51,536 bases of DNA, from positions 1 through 51,536 of the forward strand of contig WFXP01000168.1 in the NCBI GenBank assembly GCA_015490535.1, given 5' to 3'. Made by a program: the position numbers and the translations under genes. Under the pieces are notes generated by a model that saw only the letters and a program-made list of their open reading frames with translations, was not told where the DNA came from and made no database searches. This DNA is from Gammaproteobacteria bacterium (lineage in GTDB: Bacteria; Pseudomonadota; Gammaproteobacteria; Thiohalospirales; Thiohalospiraceae). Positions 1 to 9,390 of this stretch are shown piece by piece; position 1 is the first letter of the stretch, and each line of letters begins with the position of its first letter.

Positions 1-235
1 GAAATGGTAAATCATCCTTGACAGGCAGAATGCACGCCGGAAGATGGTCGGCAGAAGGGGATTGGGGAGAGTTTGGGATAGCCGAACCAGTTGCAATTTG
101 CGCGGGTAGTGGATATCCGCCGGTCCCCAGCAAGGCACCCCCAATCCCCTTCTGGCTACCGAGTATGTGGGTATGTGGCGTGCATTCTGCCTGTCAAGGA
201 TGATTTACCATGTTACCCACACGATTTGGTGAAAA
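1..235 (+). repeat. Giant-palindrome repeat, copy A (cut by window edge)
   Basis: An imperfect inverted repeat. The left arm (about 8-70, with TGACAGGCAGAATGCACGCC) is mirrored by the right arm (about 145-215, ending GTCAAGGATGATTTACCA). The arms enclose an asymmetric centre of about 70 bases that contains GTGGATATCC. The outer part of the left arm lies outside the window. The same sequence recurs near 9658, 23427, 26952 and 36279. This copy has the same orientation as the 36279 copy. It lies just beyond the pil operon terminator. There is no transposase, so this is a non-autonomous element (MITE-like) or a structured repeat. Confidence 0.85.
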
Positions 236-243
236 AGATCCTC

Positions 244-279
244 CAAAAAAAGAGGCGGGACATCCTGGGATATCCCGCC
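244..279 (-). terminator. Rho-independent terminator of the pil operon
   Basis: On the minus strand a 12-base stem (plus-strand arms 254-265 and 268-279, one mismatch) with a two-base loop is followed by CTC and seven T residues. It begins about 60 bases after the pilQ stop codon, which is the expected place for the end of pilMNOPQ transcription. Confidence 0.82.
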
Positions 280-341
280 CCGTCTCCCACCACGGCCGAG
301 CCCGATATCCCGCCGGCCGCCAAGGGTTCCGGTCTCCCGCG

Positions 342-2492
342 CTACATCCTGCCGCTCATCCTCATATCTTCGCGGATGATCTTCGGCGTTATGAAGATGA
401 GCAGCTCGGCCTTGTCGTCCACCTTGCGGGTCTGGCGGAACAGGGCGCCGATAATCGGCAGGTCTCCCAGGAAGGGCACGCTGTCCACCTCCTTGCTGCG
501 GGTCTGTTCGTAGATGCCGCCCAGCACTACCGTTTCCCCGTCCCGGACCAGCACCTGGGTCTTCACCTCGCGGGAGTTGATGCTGGGCACCCCGTTGAAC
601 ACCTGGCCGACACTGTCCTTGGTTATGTTCAGATCCATGATGATACTGTCATCCGGAGTGATCTGGGGCGTCACCCGCAGACTCAGCATCGCTTTCTTGA
701 AGGAAACCGAGGTGGCACCGCTGGAGGTGGCCTGCTGGTAAGGGATCTCCACGCCCTGCTCAATCATGGCCTCGCTGCGGTTGGAGGTGATCACGCGCGG
801 ATTGGAGAGTACCTCGCCACGCCCTTCCATCTGCATGGCGGAGAGCTCCATGTCCAGAAGGTAATCCTTGCCCAGCAACGCCAGGGCAAACCTCCCGGCC
901 GGATTGACCACCGGCAGATTGACGTTGTAGCGATCCCCCAGGGAGGGCATGGTCACCGGCAGCGGATCGTTGCCGCCCCGCACATTGGTCAGCGCGCTGT
1001 CCACCATGGTGTCGGCACCGCCACCGGAGCCGGTACCCCCGATGATCCCGTCGGAGCCGTTGGCGGCCGCCGCGGTGATTCCGAACCTGGTTCCCAGGTT
1101 GCGGCTGAAGTCGTTGTTGGCGATCACGATACGCGACTCGATCATGACCTGGCGTACAGGAATGTCCAGCTCGCTGATCCTGGCGCGCATCTTCTGTACA
1201 TTGGCAAAGGTATCGGTTACCAGAATCCTGTTGGTGCGCTCATCGATGGCGATGGTGCCGCGCTGGCTGTCGCCGGTTTTCAGCAGGGCCGCCAGATCCG
1301 CCGCCCTGGCATAGTTCACCTGAATCGATTCGCTGACCAACGGCTCCAGCTCCTCGCGCTGCTTCTGGGTCTCGATCTCCATCTTGTCGCGCTGCGCTAT
1401 CTCCTCCGCCGGAGCCACCAGAATCACCTGTCCCTGGCGGCGCATGTCAAGCCCCTTGCTGGTCAGGATTATATCCAGCGCCTCGTCCCACGGGACATTC
1501 TTCAGCTGCAGAGTGATATTGCCGGTCACGCTGTCGCTGGCAACTATGTTTTGATTGGTGAAGTCGGCAATAATCTTCAATACCGCCCGCACCTCGATAT
1601 CCTGGAAATCGAGCGACAGCCGCTCACCCGTATAGCGCTTTTGGGTCTTTGGCTTGCTCTTCTCCTTGTCCCTCTTCAGCGCACTGACATCGATCATCAT
1701 GCGCCTGCCCAGCTGATAGCTCTTGAGCTCGTAGGGTCCGACGCTGGTAATGACCAGCTCTGCGCCCTGTTCCCTGCGGTAAGCATCGATCGCGGTTACA
1801 GGTGTGCCGAAATCGGTCACATCAAAGCGGCGCTCAAGGCTCTCGGGCAGGTTGACTCCGTCCAATTTGACAACGATGCGCTCTCCGCTCTTGCGAACCT
1901 CGGAGGTGACCCGATCGCCGGCAAAGGTGATCTCCACCCTCCCCTCACCGCGCTTGCCGCGGCGAAAATCTATGTTGGTGACGGCGGCGCCATCGGCAGC
2001 CGGGTCCGCCAGCCCCTCAGCCGGTTCGCTTCCGGCCATGGAGGCCGCCTGACCACCCAGCACCACGCGAATCCGGTTGCCCTCAACGCCGACATCATGG
2101 GATACGCTGCGGGCGAGATCGAAGACCAGGCGGGTTCTCCCCTGCGCCTCCACCACATGCATGTCCCTCACAACACCCGCGGGGATGAACTGACGATACT
2201 TTTTCAGGCCGCTGGATGCCCCGACCAGATCCAGAATAATCCTGGGCGGGTTGACGGTGGTGAATATCCGTGGGCGCATGGCGGGATCGGACATGTTCAG
2301 AATCAAACTGGTCTCCCCGCCAGGCTGCTCGACAGCCTGAACATCCTTCAGCACGTTGGCCAGCGCAGTGGTGGTGCCACCCAGCAAGGCGGCCAACAGC
2401 GCAACTCCCGCCATCCTGCGCAGAACCAATGCAGCAGCACCGCCGCTTCCGGAAAATGACCTGGCTTGTTCTGTTACCATATCTTGTTTCAT
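342..2492 (-). CDS. pilQ: Type IV pilus secretin PilQ
   Basis: Outer-membrane secretin that forms the gated channel through which the type IV pilus fibre leaves the cell. The 716-residue product has a hydrophobic export signal (about residues 20-45), two AMIN-type beta domains that bind peptidoglycan (about 50-270), an N0/STN domain (about 290-345, with LDFQDIEVRAVLKIIADFT), one secretin N1 repeat and the C-terminal secretin barrel with the signature VPFLGDLPIIGALFR. The length is usual for the family. I chose ATG at 2492 because GGGGAG lies just upstream; a GTG at 2504 is also in frame. It is the last gene of pilMNOPQ and is followed by a terminator. A Gly/Ser-rich stretch (NGSDGIIGGTGSGGGAD) lies in the N-terminal part of the secretin domain. 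Confidence 0.96.
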   Translation of the reverse strand: MKQDMVTEQARSFSGSGGAAALVLRRMAGVALLAALLGGTTTALANVLKDVQAVEQPGGETSLILNMSDPAMRPRIFTTVNPPRIILDLVGASSGLKKYRQFIPAGVVRDMHVVEAQGRTRLVFDLARSVSHDVGVEGNRIRVVLGGQAASMAGSEPAEGLADPAADGAAVTNIDFRRGKRGEGRVEITFAGDRVTSEVRKSGERIVVKLDGVNLPESLERRFDVTDFGTPVTAIDAYRREQGAELVITSVGPYELKSYQLGRRMMIDVSALKRDKEKSKPKTQKRYTGERLSLDFQDIEVRAVLKIIADFTNQNIVASDSVTGNITLQLKNVPWDEALDIILTSKGLDMRRQGQVILVAPAEEIAQRDKMEIETQKQREELEPLVSESIQVNYARAADLAALLKTGDSQRGTIAIDERTNRILVTDTFANVQKMRARISELDIPVRQVMIESRIVIANNDFSRNLGTRFGITAAAANGSDGIIGGTGSGGGADTMVDSALTNVRGGNDPLPVTMPSLGDRYNVNLPVVNPAGRFALALLGKDYLLDMELSAMQMEGRGEVLSNPRVITSNRSEAMIEQGVEIPYQQATSSGATSVSFKKAMLSLRVTPQITPDDSIIMDLNITKDSVGQVFNGVPSINSREVKTQVLVRDGETVVLGGIYEQTRSKEVDSVPFLGDLPIIGALFRQTRKVDDKAELLIFITPKIIREDMRMSGRM

Positions 2493-2516
2493 AGCTCTCC
2501 CCACCCTAATGGTTCC

Positions 2517-3062
2517 TTAATCTTTCAGACTCAACTGGGCAGGGCGCTCCATCCACCCGCCCATACCGTCCGGTATGGTCTCGATCAGCTCGATCCCTTC
2601 GCGTGACAGCGTCTTCACCCGGCCGTGGTTGCGCCCCATGTAGTCGTTCTTCCTGACCTGGTGAATCACCCCGTCCGGTGCCTGCACCAGTGCCAGCAGG
2701 GTGTCCCCCTTCTGGATACTGCCCACCATGCGCAGCGTATCCAGTTGATACGCCTCGAGCGGCTCCCGTTCCCGGTTCATGTCTGGATGGATAGAGCTGT
2801 TCTTGCGCCGGTCAGAGAGCATCTGCAGACCGCTCGGTGTCATGAACGGATCACGCAAACGGGACGCCTGGTAGCGAAACCCCTCCTCCCTCACCTGCGG
2901 CGGCAGCGGTTTCACCTCCCCTTTTTTGGTCTCCCGGATCTCCTCCACGTAGCTGACCAGATCGTCCACGCTGTCGTTGGCGCACCCGGTCAGCCCGCCC
3001 GCGGCCAGCAGCAACAGGGGCAGGCCCGCCAACGTGCGCCGGGAAACACTCTGCTTGCTCAT
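2517..3062 (-). CDS. pilP: Type IV pilus assembly lipoprotein PilP
   Basis: Inner-membrane lipoprotein linking the PilMNO platform to the PilQ secretin. The 181-residue product has a signal peptide ending in a lipobox LTGC (Cys27), a flexible middle and a C-terminal beta domain with the family motif YMGRNHGRV near residue 145. The start codon overlaps the pilO stop (ATGA), so translation is probably coupled. Length and position between pilO and pilQ are standard. No oddity seen. Confidence 0.95.
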   Translation of the reverse strand: MSKQSVSRRTLAGLPLLLLAAGGLTGCANDSVDDLVSYVEEIRETKKGEVKPLPPQVREEGFRYQASRLRDPFMTPSGLQMLSDRRKNSSIHPDMNREREPLEAYQLDTLRMVGSIQKGDTLLALVQAPDGVIHQVRKNDYMGRNHGRVKTLSREGIELIETIPDGMGGWMERPAQLSLKD

Positions 3063-3700
3063 CTCTTCCCCTCCTTCTGCTTCTGCGCCCTCTGATACTC
3101 TGCCTGCTCCTCCTCGCTCAGATAGCGATAGGTCCTGGCGGTCAACTCCATCACCAGGGGAGAGACATCCGACCTCTCCGCCTTGCGCATCGAGATGTTG
3201 TGCAACGTAACGATGCGGGACAGCGCAGCCACGTCGCTGATGAAGTTGCCGAACTGGTGGTAGCTGCCCACAACCCGGATCTGGATCGGCAGCTCGGCAT
3301 AGAACTCCCTGATCTGCTCCTGCTGGGGTTTGAACAGCTGAAACTCCAGCCCGTTACCGATCCCCGCTTGGGAGATATCCACCAGAAGCTTGGCGATCTC
3401 GGCCTTGCCGGGCAGCTGCTGCAGCATACCGTTCAGCATGTCGCGCAGTACCTTGTTCTGCTCCTGATAGGCATCGAAGTTGGAAGCCAGCATCTGTTTC
3501 TGCTCCAGCTCCTCCTTGAGAACGGTCTCATGCGCCCGGCTCTGATCGAGACGGTCAAACTGGTCGCTTATGATCAGGAAATAACCGCCCACCAGCACCA
3601 CCACCGCCAGCAGGGAACTCACCGCAAGCTGCAGGTGGCGCGGCCACTCATAGATGTTGTTTATGTTCAGCTCGGCATTTGCCAGATTGGAGATATTCAT
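3059..3700 (-). CDS. pilO: Type IV pilus assembly protein PilO
   Basis: Inner-membrane component of the pilus alignment subcomplex that pairs with PilN. The 213-residue product has a short cytoplasmic N terminus, one transmembrane segment (about residues 25-46), a coiled-coil stretch (about 50-95, rich in E, Q and K) and a ferredoxin-like periplasmic domain containing the typical GLEFQLFKPQ. Its ATG overlaps the pilN stop by one base (TGATG), and its own stop overlaps pilP. Unusually, an alkaline Glu/Arg/Lys tail (EEQAEYQRAQKQKEGKR) follows the last beta strand. Confidence 0.95.
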   Translation of the reverse strand: MNISNLANAELNINNIYEWPRHLQLAVSSLLAVVVLVGGYFLIISDQFDRLDQSRAHETVLKEELEQKQMLASNFDAYQEQNKVLRDMLNGMLQQLPGKAEIAKLLVDISQAGIGNGLEFQLFKPQQEQIREFYAELPIQIRVVGSYHQFGNFISDVAALSRIVTLHNISMRKAERSDVSPLVMELTARTYRYLSEEEQAEYQRAQKQKEGKR

Positions 3701-4272
3701 CAGCCAGCCTCCACCCTGTTGTCGCCCCGCGCGATGATGTGCTGCACCCGCAACACGAAGCGGCTGCTGCGATTGCCGGAGCGCTTGTCCTTGCTCTCAA
3801 TGACATCCAGGCGCGGATCACCCAGCCAGTGGGCGCTGTCCAGCTGGCGCATCATGTCCGATACGCTGGCGTTGGACTGCGCCACCCCTTCTATCTCCAG
3901 CATCGAGCCACGCTGTTTCAAGGCGGTAAGATAGACCCCGCCGGGCACCACCCGCACCAGTTCGTCCAGCATATGCACCACCGCCACCCGGTTGCTCTGC
4001 AGCTCGGCTATGATCTCCATGCGTTCGGTGAGCATCTGTTTCTCTTTCTTCAACCCCTTTATGCTGGCTATGCTTTTGTCCAGCACGCCGATCTGCTCCT
4101 GCAGGAAGGCGTTCCGCCGCTCCTGCGCCTCGATCATGTCGTTCACATAGAGATATGCCCCGAGGATCACCACTGCGGCAGAGACAACCCATCCGGCTGC
4201 GAACATGGCCAGCTGACGCTGCTGCCCCTTGCGCCGCGCTTCACGCCATGGCAGAAGATTTATCTGTTTCAT
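3700..4272 (-). CDS. pilN: Type IV pilus assembly protein PilN
   Basis: Inner-membrane partner of PilO; its conserved N-terminal motif INLLPWREARR binds PilM. The 190-residue product then has one transmembrane segment (about 22-45), a coiled coil (about 50-90) and a small periplasmic alpha/beta domain. It overlaps pilM by four bases (ATGA). The family, order and length are all canonical, so the role in anchoring the pilus assembly platform is inferred with high confidence. Confidence 0.95.
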   Translation of the reverse strand: MKQINLLPWREARRKGQQRQLAMFAAGWVVSAAVVILGAYLYVNDMIEAQERRNAFLQEQIGVLDKSIASIKGLKKEKQMLTERMEIIAELQSNRVAVVHMLDELVRVVPGGVYLTALKQRGSMLEIEGVAQSNASVSDMMRQLDSAHWLGDPRLDVIESKDKRSGNRSSRFVLRVQHIIARGDNRVEAG

Positions 4273-5339
4273 TGGTCAAAACTCCTCAGCGCCAGCCCAC
4301 AGGCGACCATCAGCGCCGGCGCCTCCTTCTGGAAATCCGCCACCGCCACTCCCGAACCCACGGACAGGGTGGTCGAGGGATCAGCTATCGATACATCTAT
4401 GCCACAGGTCTCCGCCACCTTTTCGGCAATTCCGGGCAGCTTGGCACACTCCCCGGAGAGCACCACATGGTCCACGTGACTGACGCCACTGGCGGAAAAG
4501 AAGAGCTGCAGCAGACGCGAGCACTGCTGGGCCACCGCCCGGCAAAATCCCGGCAACACCTCCTGCTCGAAATCTTCCGGCAGCCTGTTGGCCTGGCGCG
4601 CCTCATCCGCCTGCTCGAGGGTGAGGCCATAGTGATTCTGGATCGCTTCGGTCAGCTGAGCATCACCGAACATCTGATCGCGGTTGTAGATCCCCTTGCC
4701 GTCCCTCACCACCACCAGGGTGGTGGTGGCGTCCCCCACGTTAATCAGCGCCACCGTGTTGACCTGCGCCGCGTGCCCGATCCTGCTGCAGGCCAGCGGA
4801 AATGCGTTCTCCAGGGCAAACATCTCCACGTCCACGATCTTCGGCGTCAACCCCGCCTGTTCCAGCACTGCGATACGCGCATCCACATTCTCGCTGCGCG
4901 AGGCCACCAGCTGCACCTGAAGGGTATCGCCGTTCTCGACGGCGGACTCCTCTATGAGGAAATCCATGTTTACCTCATCCATGGAGTAGGGGATATACTG
5001 CGCCGCCTCCACGGTAATCTGCTCCTCCAGTTCGCTCTCGCTGAAACCTGCCGGCATGGTTATGCTCTTGCTGATGATCTGGGAGCTGCTGACCGCCACG
5101 GCGCTATCCTGCAGCTTGCTGCCGGAGCGCATGTAGGCGCGCCGCACCGCCGCGGCAACGGCGTTCACATCCTTGATCTCGTTGTCCGCCATCGCGTGCA
5201 GGGGCATCTTCTCCACCGCAAACCGATCCAGCCGGTATCCGGCGCCGTTGCGGGACATCTCCACCAGCCGCACCGCACAGGAGCCGATATCCAGCCCCAG
5301 AACCTTTCTCTGCTTGCCTTCCCAAAGCCGTGCCAGCAT
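4269..5339 (-). CDS. pilM: Type IV pilus actin-like protein PilM
   Basis: Cytoplasmic FtsA/actin-fold ATPase that docks on the PilN N terminus. The 356-residue product begins with the phosphate-1 motif GLDIGSCAVRLVE (about residues 14-26), and shows the phosphate-2-like INVGDATTTLVVV and the adenosine-loop-like LSGECAKLPGI. It is the first gene of pilMNOPQ. A Shine-Dalgarno-like AGAGG lies seven bases before the ATG. A 511-base gap separates it from the divergent penicillin-binding protein gene, an arrangement common in gammaproteobacteria. Confidence 0.95.
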   Translation of the reverse strand: MLARLWEGKQRKVLGLDIGSCAVRLVEMSRNGAGYRLDRFAVEKMPLHAMADNEIKDVNAVAAAVRRAYMRSGSKLQDSAVAVSSSQIISKSITMPAGFSESELEEQITVEAAQYIPYSMDEVNMDFLIEESAVENGDTLQVQLVASRSENVDARIAVLEQAGLTPKIVDVEMFALENAFPLACSRIGHAAQVNTVALINVGDATTTLVVVRDGKGIYNRDQMFGDAQLTEAIQNHYGLTLEQADEARQANRLPEDFEQEVLPGFCRAVAQQCSRLLQLFFSASGVSHVDHVVLSGECAKLPGIAEKVAETCGIDVSIADPSTTLSVGSGVAVADFQKEAPALMVACGLALRSFDQ

Positions 5340-5850
5340 TACGAAACCTCTTGACTATGAGTTTTGCGGCGGGATACCGCTTGCGCCCTCCCGCTCTGTT
5401 CTGGTTATCGGCAGCCGGCGCAGGTTTCTTTACTCGCTCTTCCTCAATCGGGGTGGATTACTGTCACCCCGGCAACAACATGCCAGGGCAAGCGAAGGTG
5501 AGGCCTCATTCAGCGGATGTCGAAACGATCGGCCGCGAGGCGCGGCTTGCGGGCGATGGTTGCCCCACCGGTAGATGCTGCAACGCCGGTCCGGCCTGTT
5601 CCCGGGAACTTTAGCAATCTGACTTCGGGGATCTTCTTCAAATCCTGTGGGTGAAGAGCCGATTTTGGAAGAGAGGGCTTCAGAGCAGCCCTGGCGGGCA
5701 TTCGCGGGGCTGCGCCGGCCGGTCACGGCGGTGCAAGGCGGCGCCCCTGCCGCGACCGCCCGCCCGGCCACCCGCCGATGGTCGCTTTACCACCGGTTGT
5801 CTTAGTATACTGTCAAGCTGTCCCATGACTGTCCGAACCACCTGTTACCC
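5340..5850. other. Gene-free divergent region between pilM and PBP gene
   Basis: Holds the promoters of the two divergent operons and no convincing gene. Around 5635-5660 the stretch CTTCAAATCCTGTGGGTGAA resembles the outer end of the giant-palindrome repeat (compare 9664-9684), so a relic end may be present. The 5680-5785 part is very GC-rich. Confidence 0.5.
5806..5811 (+). promoter_or_regulatory. Possible -10 box for the PBP gene
   Basis: TATACT lies 39 bases before the ATG of the penicillin-binding protein gene. No good -35 hexamer is seen at 16-18 bases, so the call rests on the -10 alone. Confidence 0.3.
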
Positions 5851-8295
5851 ATGTTGACCGGAAAAAAGCTCGCCCTTGCCGGCCTGTCACTGCTGCTGGC
5901 AGCGATTCTCGCCCTGGCAGCGGCAGGAGCCGGAGCCTGGTTCTATCTGGTCCCCAGGCTCCCCTCCATCGAGACACTGAGAGAGGTGAAGCTGCAAACC
6001 CCGCTGCGAGTCTTCAGCGCCGACGGCCGCCTGATCGCCGAGTACGGGGAGCAGAACCGGGTGGTGCTGCGTTACGAACAGATCCCGCCTCTGATGATCA
6101 AGGCGGTGCTGGCGGCCGAGGATGACCGCTTCTTCGAGCATCCCGGTGTGGACATCAGGGGCATACTGCGCGCCGCTCTCGCCCTGCTGCGTACCGGCGA
6201 GAAGAGCCAGGGGGGCAGCACCATCACCATGCAGGTTGCGCGCAACTTCTTTCTGGGGCGTGAAAAGACCTATCTGCGCAAGATCAACGAGATTCTGCTG
6301 GCGCTCAAGATCGAGCGGGAGCTGAGCAAGGAGGAGATCCTGGAGCTCTATCTCAACAAGATCTACTTCGGCAACCGCGCCTACGGGGTAGGGGCCGCCG
6401 CCAGGGCCTACTACGGCAAGGATCTGGACCAGCTGACCCTGTCCCAGATGGCGATGATCGCCGGGCTGCCCAAGGCCCCCTCCATCTACAATCCAATTGC
6501 CAATCCCCAGCGCGCCCTGGCACGACGCAACTATGCGCTGCAGCGCATGCACGCCCTGGGCAGCATAGATACCGCAACCTACCGAAAAGCGGTGGCAGAG
6601 CCGGATCAGGCACGCCGTTACAAGAGCAGCGCCGAAGTGGAGGCCGCCTATGCGGGAGAGATGGTGCGCCAGGAGATGGTGAGGCGGTTCGGAAAAGAGG
6701 CCTACAGCGCCGGCTACCGGGTGTTCACAACCATCGACAGCCGTCTTCAGAAGGCGGCCGACCGCGCCCTGCGCAACGGCCTGCTCAGCTATATCCGACG
6801 CCACGGCTACCCCGGCCCCGAGCGACATCTGGAGATTCCCGCCGCGGAGCTCTTGCGCTGGCTGAGGGATACCGAAAACCGGCTCGCCCCGCCACCGACG
6901 GTGGCGGAGGCGCTGCGCGCGATTCAGCAGATCCCGGTTCTCGGCGGGCTGCACCCGGCGCTCGTGGTACAGCTCTCGAAGCATCACCTGACCGCCTGGC
7001 TGGCGGCGGATCAGCAGCTGGTGCGCCTGTCCCGCTCCGGCCTCATCTGGGCCCTGGAGCAAGGGACGGAGAGAGGCCCGAAAGGCATCTCCGATCTGTG
7101 GCGGATAGGTGACGTCATCCGCCTCCGCAACCTGGAAGGCGATCGCTGGGAGCTGGCAGCCCTCCCCCAGACCGAAGGGGCCCTGGTCTCCCTGGATCCG
7201 AACAGCGGCGCCATCACCGCCCTGAGCGGCGGCTTTGACTTCTTCCACAGCAAGTTCAACCGCGTTACCCAGGCGGAGCGTCAGCCCGGTTCCGCCTTCA
7301 AACCCTTCATCTACTCGGCCGCACTGAGCAGGGGCTACACCGCCGCCAGCATAATCAACGACGCCCCGGTTGTAATGGATGACGACAATCTGGACGAAAC
7401 CTGGAAACCGCGCAACTACAGCGGACGGTTCTTCGGCCCCACCCGGCTACGGGTGGCACTGACCAAGTCCCGCAACCTGGTCTCCATTCGCCTGTTGCGC
7501 AACATAGGGGTGGGATACGCGGCCAACTATGCGGCCCGCTTCGGATTCCGCTCAGAAAACCTCCCCCGGGATCTGTCGCTGGCCCTGGGCAGCGGCAGCG
7601 TCACCCCTCTGGAGCTGGCCACCGGATACGCGGTATTCGCCAATGGGGGATTCCTGATCTCCCCCTATCTGATCGAACGCATCGAGGATGCCGAAGGGAG
7701 GCTCCTCTGGCGCGCGGAGCCCCTCAGGGCGTGCCCTGCGTGCGATACTGCCGGTGGTGACTCCCTAATGGAAACTTCCACCACGGGAGAGGAATCCCCG
7801 GCCTTCGCGAAACGGGTGATCACCCCCCAAAACGCCTATCTCATGACCTCCATGATGCGGGACGTGATCCGGCGCGGCACGGGATACCGGGCAATGGAGC
7901 TGGGACGCACCGATCTGGCCGGCAAGACCGGAACCACCAACGACCAGTTTGACGCATGGTTTTCGGGCTTCAACCATGCGGTGGTAGCAACGGTCTGGAC
8001 CGGCTTCGACATACCTCGTCCCATGGGAAACGGTGAGAGCGGCGCGCGCGCGGCGCTTCCCGTCTGGATGGAGTTCATGCGGACGGCGCTGGAGGGGGTT
8101 CCCGAGATCCCCTTGCAACAGCCCCCCGGCATGGTTACGGTACGCATCGATCCGGAAAACGGGCTGCTGGCCAACGCCTCCAGCCCCAGCACCATCTTCG
8201 AGACCTTCCGTTCGGAACATGTGCCGGCGGAGCAGCCGGAAACCTTCTGGGAGAGCAGCGAAGAGAACTCCCGGGGGCTCTCCGAACTATTCTGA
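5851..8295 (+). CDS. mrcA: Class A penicillin-binding protein 1A
   Basis: Bifunctional peptidoglycan synthase: glycosyltransferase (GT51) plus DD-transpeptidase, anchored in the inner membrane. The 814-residue product has an N-terminal transmembrane helix (about 8-32), the GT51 catalytic motif EDDRFFEHPG (Glu90) and QGGSTITMQ (120-128), an OB-like insertion, then the transpeptidase with the active-site SAFK (Ser481), SRN (540-542) and KTGT (Lys692). The Leu/Pro-rich insert at about 320-400 is typical of PBP1A. It is divergent from pilM, as in Pseudomonas and relatives, where the gene is also called ponA. All catalytic residues are present. Confidence 0.96.
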   Translation: MLTGKKLALAGLSLLLAAILALAAAGAGAWFYLVPRLPSIETLREVKLQTPLRVFSADGRLIAEYGEQNRVVLRYEQIPPLMIKAVLAAEDDRFFEHPGVDIRGILRAALALLRTGEKSQGGSTITMQVARNFFLGREKTYLRKINEILLALKIERELSKEEILELYLNKIYFGNRAYGVGAAARAYYGKDLDQLTLSQMAMIAGLPKAPSIYNPIANPQRALARRNYALQRMHALGSIDTATYRKAVAEPDQARRYKSSAEVEAAYAGEMVRQEMVRRFGKEAYSAGYRVFTTIDSRLQKAADRALRNGLLSYIRRHGYPGPERHLEIPAAELLRWLRDTENRLAPPPTVAEALRAIQQIPVLGGLHPALVVQLSKHHLTAWLAADQQLVRLSRSGLIWALEQGTERGPKGISDLWRIGDVIRLRNLEGDRWELAALPQTEGALVSLDPNSGAITALSGGFDFFHSKFNRVTQAERQPGSAFKPFIYSAALSRGYTAASIINDAPVVMDDDNLDETWKPRNYSGRFFGPTRLRVALTKSRNLVSIRLLRNIGVGYAANYAARFGFRSENLPRDLSLALGSGSVTPLELATGYAVFANGGFLISPYLIERIEDAEGRLLWRAEPLRACPACDTAGGDSLMETSTTGEESPAFAKRVITPQNAYLMTSMMRDVIRRGTGYRAMELGRTDLAGKTGTTNDQFDAWFSGFNHAVVATVWTGFDIPRPMGNGESGARAALPVWMEFMRTALEGVPEIPLQQPPGMVTVRIDPENGLLANASSPSTIFETFRSEHVPAEQPETFWESSEENSRGLSELF

Positions 8296-8343
8296 ACGGG
8301 AAACCACCCGGCCTACACCAAACGATTCGAATCCGCACCAGAG

Positions 8344-8988
8344 ATGCCGCTTCACAACCACAGCAAGAGACAGCAGATCCGGATCCGCATCTCCCAGGAG
8401 GCGGCGCGTCTCATGGTCGAACACGGCATTCGCGACTACCACGCCGCCAAACAGAAGGCGGCGATGCGTCTGGGGGTAACCGACACCCGCAATCTGCCCC
8501 GCAACGACGAGATCGAGGCCGCGCGCCTGGAGCATCAACGGCTGTTCCACTCCCGCCGTCAGCCGCGCCGTCTCCACCGGATGCGCCGCACCGCGCTGCA
8601 GGCCATGCGCATGCTCGATCCCTTCCAGCCGCGCTTGGTGGGTCCCGTTCTCAGCGGCAGCGCCGGGATACATGATCCCGTCACCCTGCACCTGTTCAGC
8701 GACACGGCCGAAGAGGTGGCGCTCCTGCTCATGGACAGGGAGATCCCGTATCAGCTCCACCAGTACCGCCTGCTCCTGAACGGGACCAGACAGCTGCTGC
8801 CCGGCTACCGTTTCATCGCCGACGAAACCGAGATCGAACTGGTGGTGTTTCCGGCCAAGGGGCTGCACCACTCCCCGACAGACCCGGCGGACGGCAGACC
8901 CATGCGCCGTGCCACCACCCGGCAGCTGGAGCGCATGCTGGACCAATCCACCCCGCACACCCCGTTGGGAGAGGGGCGCCCGGAGTAG
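8344..8988 (+). CDS. Conserved hypothetical protein, nucleotidyltransferase-like
   Basis: A 214-residue cytoplasmic protein. The basic helical N-terminal half holds the stretch RIRISQEAARLMVEHGIRDY followed by an Ala/Lys-rich segment, and the C-terminal half is alpha/beta with GPVLSGSAGIHDPVTLHLF. I recall this family as a conserved gammaproteobacterial protein sometimes labelled nucleotidyltransferase, because the GPVLSGSA segment followed by an acidic strand resembles that fold. The usual paired catalytic aspartates are not evident here, so activity is doubtful. It lies 48 bases after the PBP gene on the same strand and converges on hpf. I do not assign a function. Confidence 0.7.
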   Translation: MPLHNHSKRQQIRIRISQEAARLMVEHGIRDYHAAKQKAAMRLGVTDTRNLPRNDEIEAARLEHQRLFHSRRQPRRLHRMRRTALQAMRMLDPFQPRLVGPVLSGSAGIHDPVTLHLFSDTAEEVALLLMDREIPYQLHQYRLLLNGTRQLLPGYRFIADETEIELVVFPAKGLHHSPTDPADGRPMRRATTRQLERMLDQSTPHTPLGEGRPE

Positions 8989-9030
8989 CCGCCCTGCCAT
9001 CCGGATGAAGCCCCCACCACAGCTCCCGCC

Positions 9031-9390
9031 TTACATCTCGGCGTACTCTCCTCCTGCCGGGCGCAGCAGGGGCTTACCGCCACCGCGCCGCCGGCTGGAG
9101 ATCTCCTGCAGCTGGCGCCGCGCCGCATCAAACGCGTCGCGGATGGCCACATAGAGATCCTCATGCGGCTCCCGCTTCACCACCACCTCCGAACCGGGCA
9201 CGGTGATATCTATACAGGCGTTGTACATCACCCCCTTCTTCTGGTGGCGATGCGGCGCATCCACCACCACCCGGCAACTCACTATCCTGTCGTAAAACCG
9301 CTCCAGTTTTCGTGCCCTGTCACGCACGGCCTGCTCGATGGCCTCCGTGAGCTCGATGTTCCTGGCAGTGATCTGTAATGGTAGCTTCAT
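9031..9390 (-). CDS. hpf: Ribosome hibernation promoting factor (short HPF/RaiA family)
   Basis: Binds the 30S subunit in stationary phase and stabilises inactive ribosomes. The 119-residue product has the beta-alpha-beta-beta-beta-alpha pattern of the family, from LPLQITARNIELTEAIEQAV through YNACIDITVP to EDLYVAIRDAFDAARRQL, with a basic tail. ATG at 9390 is preferred: it matches the family N terminus and has AAGGGGG upstream. An in-frame start at 9501 would add 37 unrelated residues. It is a single gene here, not next to rpoN or ptsN as is usual in many gammaproteobacteria. Convergent with the 8344 gene. Confidence 0.92.
   Translation of the reverse strand: MKLPLQITARNIELTEAIEQAVRDRARKLERFYDRIVSCRVVVDAPHRHQKKGVMYNACIDITVPGSEVVVKREPHEDLYVAIRDAFDAARRQLQEISSRRRGGGKPLLRPAGGEYAEM

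Noticed and set aside
18-203. A reading frame starting TGRMHAGRWSAEG found in copies A, B and C of the giant palindrome, as a possible small conserved protein
   Set aside because: Copy E has a one-base difference that shifts the frame, the start is a TTG without a ribosome-binding site, and the match simply follows DNA repeat identity.
210-2459. A long open frame on the plus strand opposite pilQ
   Set aside because: It is antisense to a complete, well-conserved secretin gene; its composition is that of an antisense shadow in GC-rich DNA.
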